Shown here: one piece after another, positions 57,401 to 64,000 of the stretch
How positions within the stretch are numbered: the stretch's first letter is position 1
How the letters are laid out: every line of letters starts with the position of its first letter
Assembly: GCF_014898815.1 (NCBI RefSeq)
Contig: NW_026515543.1
Span: 4,216,001 to 4,280,000, forward strand
Origin: Panonychus citri
Taxonomy: Eukaryota > Arthropoda > Arachnida > Trombidiformes > Tetranychidae
Length of the DNA: 64,000 nucleotides
Reading direction: 5' to 3'
The notes under the pieces: model-generated
The model's database searches: none
Seen by the model: only the letters and a program-made list of their open reading frames with translations
What the model was told of the DNA's origin: nothing
Program-made: the position numbers and the translations under genes

Positions 57401-60053
57401 AATTTAAGGTCACACTCGTTGGCTCATTCGATCAACATATTGAACATAAAAGCCATCATTTACGACGGTAATTTAAGTGAAGGTAATTATCTAATTCTAA
57501 TCAAAAAGAACCAAAGTCGAAATAATTAATTAATCGGTCAACTGTCAACAAAGAACAAACTTGGCGCCCTTAATCAGCTGTTCTTTGTTTTTGTTTTTCT
57601 CTTGGAAGTGTTTCTTTCATTTCAAATTCTATGACAATAGTTTAATTAGAACGAGATTTAAATTATTGATTAAGATTTTTTTCTTCACAGTATTTCGATT
57701 GTAATTCGTGAATAGATTTCCATCTACTTCTTGTTGACCCTGAACCTCGAAGTCTTCCTTTGATTTTACGATTGTTTTCCAATGGAAAAACGATTTTCTC
57801 TTCCTTTATTTACAAATTGATTGATTTAGATTTTTTAATTTCTCCTCTCTCTCTCTCTCAATTAAATAGCTATCAAAGGAACACTTTCATTGATTGAAAA
57901 AGTTTCAAGTAAAAGATTTTACGTTTTTGGTAATCAAATTGGAAATGGAATCAAACCAATTCAAATTGAGCCTCTTATTGCTGAGGCTGTTCCTCATAAG
58001 CTTTTATCTTCCCATAAAAGCTCAATTAAAGGTAAGATTATCATCAAATTTAACTAATCACTTTTCTACATGATTATTGTCGCGATCGATTGTGACAGAG
58101 TTTGTTAGTCTTCGTATCTTTGATTGTTATGAAAGAATAATTTGTCACCTCTTCGTATCCATTTGTTGTGCTCTTTCCTGTTAATTCACTGAATCAAATG
58201 AACAATGGGATGATTGTTGTTACTTTAATCACAAATTAGAACAATTAATGTGTTGATGACCTTAACACACTTCTTTCTATTGATTTTATTGGTGATTTTC
58301 TCTTATTCTTGTTAACACAATGTCTTGGTTTCTATTGTAATGTATTAATGACAACGATTGATTTTTTTCTGTTTTTCGCTGATCATTAGATCCTTGTTTC
58401 TATGCTTATACTTCTGGTACAACTGGACTTCCAAAAGCGGCGATCATTAAACATCTTCGTGTCTTTTATGCGGCTGTTGGCATTTCGTTTGCCGCTGGAG
58501 TCCGATCGAAAGATATTCTCTATGTTCCTCTTCCGCTTTACCATATGATCGGTGTTTTCGGTGCCACAGTTCCAATCGTAACTCGATGTACTTCAGTTAT
58601 GAGACACAAATTCTCAGTTTCTAAATATTGGGATGAATTTAATCGTAACAAATGCACCGTAAGTTTCAAACACTCGCGTGAAACTAAAACACCAATAAAA
58701 TGACCTATTTGAATCTTCCTTTTTTTCGTAGGTCGCTGTGTACATTGGTGAACTTTGTCGTTTTCTACTTGCTCAACCACCGAAATCTACTGATGGTCAA
58801 CGAAAGGTTCGCTTGGTTATATCAACTGGTCTTCGAGGAGCAATTTGGCCTGATTTTGTTAATCGATTCAATGTCAAACGTGTCGTTGAGTTTTATGGAT
58901 CCACCGAGGGAAGTTCATCACTAAGTGAGTTAATTGTTGATTTTTACCATAAAAAGAGCTTATTATTAATAATTAATTCATTTTCTTTCATTAGTTAACT
59001 TTACCGGAAAAGTTGGTGCGATCGGATTTCTGTCCATGGTGAGTTCACTTATTTCAAACTTTAACCTCTAATTGTTGACACAATAATAACATGGAATGAA
59101 TTTAACTAAACCGAACAATTAACGCGGAAATTAATCAACTATTGTTATTAGAATATGTTATTGAATAATTTAGTGTTCCAAGTTTAAATAACCTTTTCTC
59201 GGTATAGTTAAATTGTCATGCTTGAGAGAAGTAAAATAATTAATTAGTGGTAATTAAAATGAGCTTTACGATTTGAGTTTGAACAATTTGCATTACTAAT
59301 TATTTCCTCTTTTATCTTATAATTATTTAGATTGTGCCAAAATTTCTTGTAAGAATTTTCTATCCATTGACAATAATTAAAGTGAACGTTGAAACTGGTG
59401 AGCCGATTCGAGGCGAAGATGGACTTTGTCAAAACGTTGGTCCAGGCGATGTTGGTATGATTATCGCTAAGATCAAGCAGAACGATCATCTTTACGGGTT
59501 CGATGGTTATGTTGACAGGGAAGCGACTCGAAAGAAAATATTGGCCGATGTTCTGACTCGCGGGGATCAGTATTTTGTCTCCGGTGATCTGGTGACCGTT
59601 GATAAATATGGTTACATTTATTTCAAGGACAGAATCGGTGATACATATCGATGGAGAGGTGAAAATGTGGCCACAAATGAAATCGAAGCGATGATTGCCC
59701 GTTTTTGTGACAATTCTGATGCCGCTGTTTTCGGTGTTGAAATACCCGGTGAAGAGGGTAAAGTGGGAATGGCGGCCATTGTTGATTCCTCAGCGTCTCT
59801 TGATCTAGTCAAACTGATAAATTTCCTCAGATCATCTTTGCCAAATTACGCGTTACCACATTTCGTCCGTCTCATTAAGGAACTTCAATTCACGGGAACC
59901 AGTAAAATATCAAAATTTGACCTGAAACGTGAAGGTTACAATATAAACCTAATTAAAGATCCAATCTACTATTTAGACACTAAATCAATGGTTTACAAGC
60001 CACTGGACAAAAATACTTATGAAGATATGCTCAATGCTCATTTCCGATTCTAG
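54402..60053 (+). CDS. Fatty acid transport protein (FATP / SLC27A, very-long-chain acyl-CoA synthetase)
   Basis: Activates long/very-long-chain fatty acids to acyl-CoA at membranes and promotes uptake. Seven exons: 54402-54481, 57094-57482, 57870-58031, 58390-58658, 58732-58924, 58995-59038, 59331-60053; 619 residues, the usual FATP length. Exon 1 (MTRTMDSISFVHQIF...HVIIRDLW, donor GTAAGA) was chosen because it joins in frame to GCAVLVIIKAKLLWL, matching the IRRDIFGGLVLLKVKAK block of FATP4. ATP/AMP motif AYTSGTTGLPKAAI (about 216-229). VVEFYGSTEGSSSL is the second AMP-binding element. VLACS/FATP motif: YIYFKDRIGDTYRWRGENVA. C-terminal TGTSKISKFDLKREGYN, PIYYLDTKSMVYKPLD. Intron 1 is 2.6 kb. 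A second in-frame Met at 54414 is possible. All splice sites are GT-AG; closest to FATP1/4. Confidence 0.92.
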
Positions 60054-60646
60054 CCAAACAATTAAGATGACACAACGGAGACAATTAAACATTTAATCAT
60101 CTCTCTAAATCATCATTTGCCATTTTTTTATAAATTGTAACAATTGTTACTCATACTTAAACCACCATTTAAAGTTAAAACAATCAGCGAATCAAAAATC
60201 AAACAAAATCAAAGGGAAATTAAACTTGACAACAAAACAAATACTCTTAATCAATTTTAACGAGTAAACAATTTAAGATAATCAAAACAATGAACGTTAA
60301 GAACATTAATTAAGTATCATCTTAAAAGGGGGAAAATCCACTGCAATTAATTTAACTGAAAAACCATGAATGTCAATGTTTGTTAACAATGACAATCAAC
60401 CAATTAACTAATTTTATTTTAATATGAAAAATTTTAACAATAAAATTTTTACAATTTAACTGAACGATTAAATTTCCTTTATAATTGATTAACAAAACAG
60501 AATTTCAATTCATCAGAATACAACTGTTAATAAGAGTCTCAATCATGTTAATTGTAAGTGAATGTAACAATAATTAGATGAAATTGAGATTCGACGAATT
60601 GACAACAATTAACAAAGTCAAATGTCGAAAAAAAGGTCAAAAATTT
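60054..60646. other. Intergenic, FATP 3' flank
   Basis: AT-rich, no feature beyond the likely FATP 3' UTR and the tRNA terminator at the right end. Confidence 0.4.
60628..60634 (-). terminator. Pol III oligo(T) terminator of tRNA-Gly
   Basis: T7 on the minus strand, 12 nt beyond the tRNA 3' end. Confidence 0.75.
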
Positions 60647-60717
60647 GCGTCAGCCGGGAGTCGAACCCGGATCAATTGCTTGGAAGGCAACTATGCTAAC
60701 CGTTATACCACTGACGC
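60647..60717 (-). tRNA. trnG-UCC: tRNA-Gly (anticodon TCC)
   Basis: 71 nt. Acceptor stem GCGTCAG pairs with CTGACGC. D arm TGGTATAACGGTTAGCA. Anticodon arm GTTGC-CTTCCAA-GCAAT with anticodon TCC (reads GGA). T arm CCGGG-TTCGACT-CCCGG, which includes the B box GGTTCGACTCC. The 3' CCA is not encoded, as expected for a eukaryotic nuclear gene. No intron. Confidence 0.97.
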
Positions 60718-63114
60718 TCACATGAACTTAAGAGGTTATTTTAATATTTAAATTCTGATGAGTTGATTGATACAATTTGTTGAAATTGTTTTCGTTTCCT
60801 TCAACTTGATTGATCATTACAATTAGCTAAATGTGAATTTAATTACTTTACTTACTATTTTACTTGTTTTTCCTTGGATTGAATGTAAACAAATCAATTG
60901 AAAATGAAGGTAATAATAATATCGTAATTAGAACTGTCATTTTCACTCAACAATCAGCTTGGAGTTTAAATTGTGCTCAAAGTCTTTCTGATTATCAATT
61001 TTAATTCTTCTTCTAATTGGTTGTAATTTAAATCTTGATGAATTTAGCAGGTTTATTATTTGGTTACAATCTCTAATTACATTTGATTATCTTTTATGAT
61101 GGTCATCTTAGTTTGTCGTGTTGATTAATTTTCCAATTAGTTGATCAATTTTTCGGTTGATTGTTGATTTTTTCCCAGAAAAAAGTCAAATTAAATCAAA
61201 GGTAATCAACTATTATTGGATTAAATCGAGATGATAAAGATTGAGAAAAGTTTCTCCTAGTCAAGATTCACTTCAAGTTCCCGGTTTTGATTTAATTGTT
61301 GACTTGATTGTTACCAATTTATGTAGACAATTTATTAGCTGAATTTTTTATGGTAATTGAAAAATACTCAATTGTTGAGAAACAGTTAATTGACAAGGAC
61401 AATTGTTTAATGATCAACTTGAAGGATGAGAATAAAATCTAATCACAATTATGTTTAAATAATTTTCTTAATCAATGGTTAGTTTTGATTTTGTTTGTTT
61501 CTAATTCATTTTTTAATTGTCCTTGATGATTATCAAGTCACCATCTTGCTTAAGATACCAACAATTAATAATAGTATCAACAATCAACTAAACGTGAAAA
61601 ATTTACGATTTTTTTTGGTAAAATATAAGTTCAAGAACTAACAATTTATTTTACCACAATTTAACTTAATTGCGTGAGTTAATTTTGATCAATCAAACAT
61701 CATAATCATGATCACTAATTTCACTATCATCATGAAGCCTTCATTGCCACTTCCTCCACAATTTAAATAATAGTAACAACAAATTACCAAATTAATAATA
61801 AACAAGAATTTACAACCAAATCAAATCAATCTGATCATCATCAATGTGACATTTAATTGTGATCAGTTGATTGTTTATTATTTTATTTGGTTCATCGTTA
61901 TTGTCATCACAATCATCCTTGTGTCTAACAACAACAATTTAACCCTGAGAATCAAAAGTTAACCAACAATTAAAATTCAAGGTGGAAATTAAATGTTACC
62001 ATAATTTGATATGATTGAGAATCGCTGAAAATTAACTCAATCAATAATGGAATCAATTAATCAACATAATCGTTAGAGAAAGTTTAATCATCGCCACCGT
62101 CGTTAATCAAATTGGATCAACAATTTAACAAGATGAACCTCAATTGTTGATTGTACTTTCATATCTTGACTATGACCTTTTCCAACAATCAACTTGATCA
62201 TCGTAAAATTAATTTCCACAACAACAACAACAGCCCACTTAGTTAATTCAGTTATCATCAGCTAAGTGAATTAGTTAGTTACCCTTTAAATGCATTCGTT
62301 GATTATTACATTAGCTTAATTGTTGTTTACGAAAAAATCTTCTAGACTTAACCTTGTCCTAAAACCTACGCGATTTAATTTAATTTCAAGAAACCAAATG
62401 ATTAATAGTTGGAGTGAATTCCAATAATTATCTAGAAAATTCTGATCACTTTGTGATTTAAGACTCGTGAGTTAATTTTAAATTGTTGATTATCAATGAT
62501 TAGCATTTTGGTCGATGGGCAAAAACCCCAACAATTTACTTGGAAATGTTAATTGTTATCTAATAAACAAACAATTGAGATTACAAAGATTTAGTTGATT
62601 ATCAATCTAATGCTAATTGTAATTGATCAGATTGTTACTGTGGGTGTTGTTGATTAACTACTATAAGACAACCCACTGATTAGAGTATTAAATTGTGATA
62701 ACAATTTAAATTGTAAACGATCTAAGGACTTGATTATCAACTTTCTAATGAAACAAAAGCATTTTAATCAACATGTTTAATGAAATTACAAGAAAATTAT
62801 TTGATTGATTTGATTGTTGGTTTAATTGTTGTTGTATGAGATGATAAACGGAAAAGAAAAAGACAATTAAATTGTTTCAACTAATTAGAGTTAATTGTTA
62901 ACAGTCAGAAGCAAAAGAAGAAAATTAAATTTCAATGAATTAAAGGGTAAAAAAAGGTAAATGAATCAGTAATCAAAAAGAGAGACAAATAGATTGACTT
63001 GAACACAGAACAAAATAATTAACTATGAAAGGACAACAATCAAATTTGAAGACGATTACAACAATTAAATTGTCGCAGATAAATCAGATGTTGATGTTAA
63101 TCATTATTTCCCAA
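60718..63114. other. Intergenic, nothing recognised
   Basis: 2.4 kb of AT-rich DNA with many TTAATTG/CAATTAA words, typical of non-coding DNA in this window. No supported gene or repeat. Confidence 0.4.
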
Positions 63115-64000
63115 TTAAAATCTTGGTCCATTACGAACGGTTCTGGTCACTGTGGTCATCCGATTGGGATCCGCCTTGACCACTTTGTAGCTCGGGGCAA
63201 ATAGGCCATATCGGGATCGACAATGAAAGTATCTGTGATTAAGAATCAACAATTAACAGATTAACAATTAAAGTTTAGAATCAAAATTTGTGAAAATAAT
63301 AACTTTTTTCCAGATTGAGGTTTTTGTTTCCAGATTGTTATTATGTGATAATTAATATTAATTAACTGTGGAAATAAACTCTTCTAACAATTAAATTAAC
63401 GCTGATAGTGATTAACAATCAGTTGACCTTGAAACATACTAAATAATTTTTTTAATCATCTTCCCAATGGGAATTATGAAAATTTAATTTTGTCAGCGAG
63501 AAAATTTTTAATTGTTGAAAGACAATCAAATAACACCAAACTAAAAAAACAATATATTTAATCAAGGATAACTAGTCTTTGTTGTGATCAACAATTTAGT
63601 CAGTTGATTAAATGTCTTTCCTTTTGATTAAAAGTTAACAATTAAACAACAAAATTATGTTATTAAATTAATTGTGAAAATATGTCTTTCAAATTGTAAC
63701 AAGAATTGATTATAAATGAAAATTTCCAATTATCGATAAAATTTTAATCGTACAATTAATGGCGTAATTAGTGATTAATGAGAGGGAGAGAGAGTTGATT
63801 GTAAATGTTAATTGGATAGAAAATTAATTGTTAAACTATTAGAATAAAAATAAATTATGATCTAAATAAGAGTCAATTGATTTACCTTTTTCCAGCAACT
63901 TGTCCATCGTTTTTACCATGAGGCTCATCGAGTTCAACTCCAGCCCATTGACCGGCGGCGAAATTGGTTGACCCTATGAACCGAAGGCGACCCGTTAGAA
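63115..64000 (-). CDS. CAP-Gly domain protein, C-terminal exons (runs off right edge)
   Basis: Two exons: complement 63886-64000 (open at the edge, donor GTAAAT) and complement 63115-63232 (acceptor ATCACAG, stop TAA). They join in frame into most of a CAP-Gly domain: GRLRFIGSTNFAAGQWAGVE, then LDEPHGKNDGQVAGKRYF, then HCRSRYGLFAPSYKVV, ending ADPNRMTTVTRTVRNGPRF. The diagnostic GKNDG motif, which binds the EEY/F tails of tubulin and EB proteins, is intact. The domain is at the very C-terminus, which fits CLIP-like, TBCB-like or KIF13B-like proteins; the FAP.KV ending looks most like the CLIP group. The N-terminal part is outside the window, so the exact family is not assigned. Confidence 0.85.

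Noticed and set aside
1..64000. CRISPR arrays, bacterial operons or prophage
   Set aside because: Spliced genes, a nuclear tRNA and a LINE show a eukaryotic nuclear sequence; the tandem array at 40427-40815 has no unique spacers.

Overview
The window looks like nuclear DNA of a small-genome arthropod, most likely an acariform mite of the spider-mite type (Tetranychidae). I infer this from the AT-rich sequence, mostly short GT-AG introns, several large intronless genes and the closeness of the conserved proteins to animal orthologues. No species can be proven from the sequence alone. There are no operons. Genes lie on both strands with 0.3 to 3 kb between them.

Layout, left to right. FAM91A1 (minus, C-terminal end cut by the window edge). 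A repeat-rich stretch (2.3-7 kb) with a 1 kb inverted repeat, a 500 bp TA-flanked MITE with its empty-site counterpart, and an orphan fibronectin-III-like gene end. A six-exon F-box/LRR-like gene. An FKBP52-type immunophilin with an apparent one-base frameshift. An ELO-like membrane protein that has lost the histidine box. A small basic ORF. A long acidic/serine-rich protein with a Cys-His-Asp triad and an in-frame TGA. A small multi-pass membrane ORF. An intronless GMC oxidoreductase. Galactokinase. A NATD1-type acetyltransferase. BBS5 (apparent frameshift near the C-terminus). A DHRS7-like dehydrogenase. A nucleobindin with a Gln/Pro-rich tail.

An R1-like LINE with intact ORF1 and ORF2 sits with its 3' end just upstream of nucleobindin and carries a palindromic tandem array between its ORFs. 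Next come a broken second copy of the BBS5 5' end, oligoribonuclease REXO2, an intronless 2,133-residue BPTF/NURF301 without a bromodomain, a seven-exon fatty-acid transport protein (FATP/SLC27) whose first exon lies 2.6 kb upstream, a tRNA-Gly(TCC), and the C-terminal exons of a CAP-Gly protein cut by the right edge.

The genes are mostly unrelated housekeeping functions: trans-Golgi capture, chaperone cofactor, galactose and lipid metabolism, cilium trafficking, calcium binding, chromatin remodelling and RNA turnover. I found no gene cluster that forms an obvious new pathway. The most unusual items are the protein with the in-frame TGA and Cys-His-Asp triad, the ELO pseudoenzyme candidate, the bromodomain-less BPTF, and the repeat and transposon structures. 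Single-base lesions in two strongly conserved genes may be assembly errors, so they need reads before biological interpretation.
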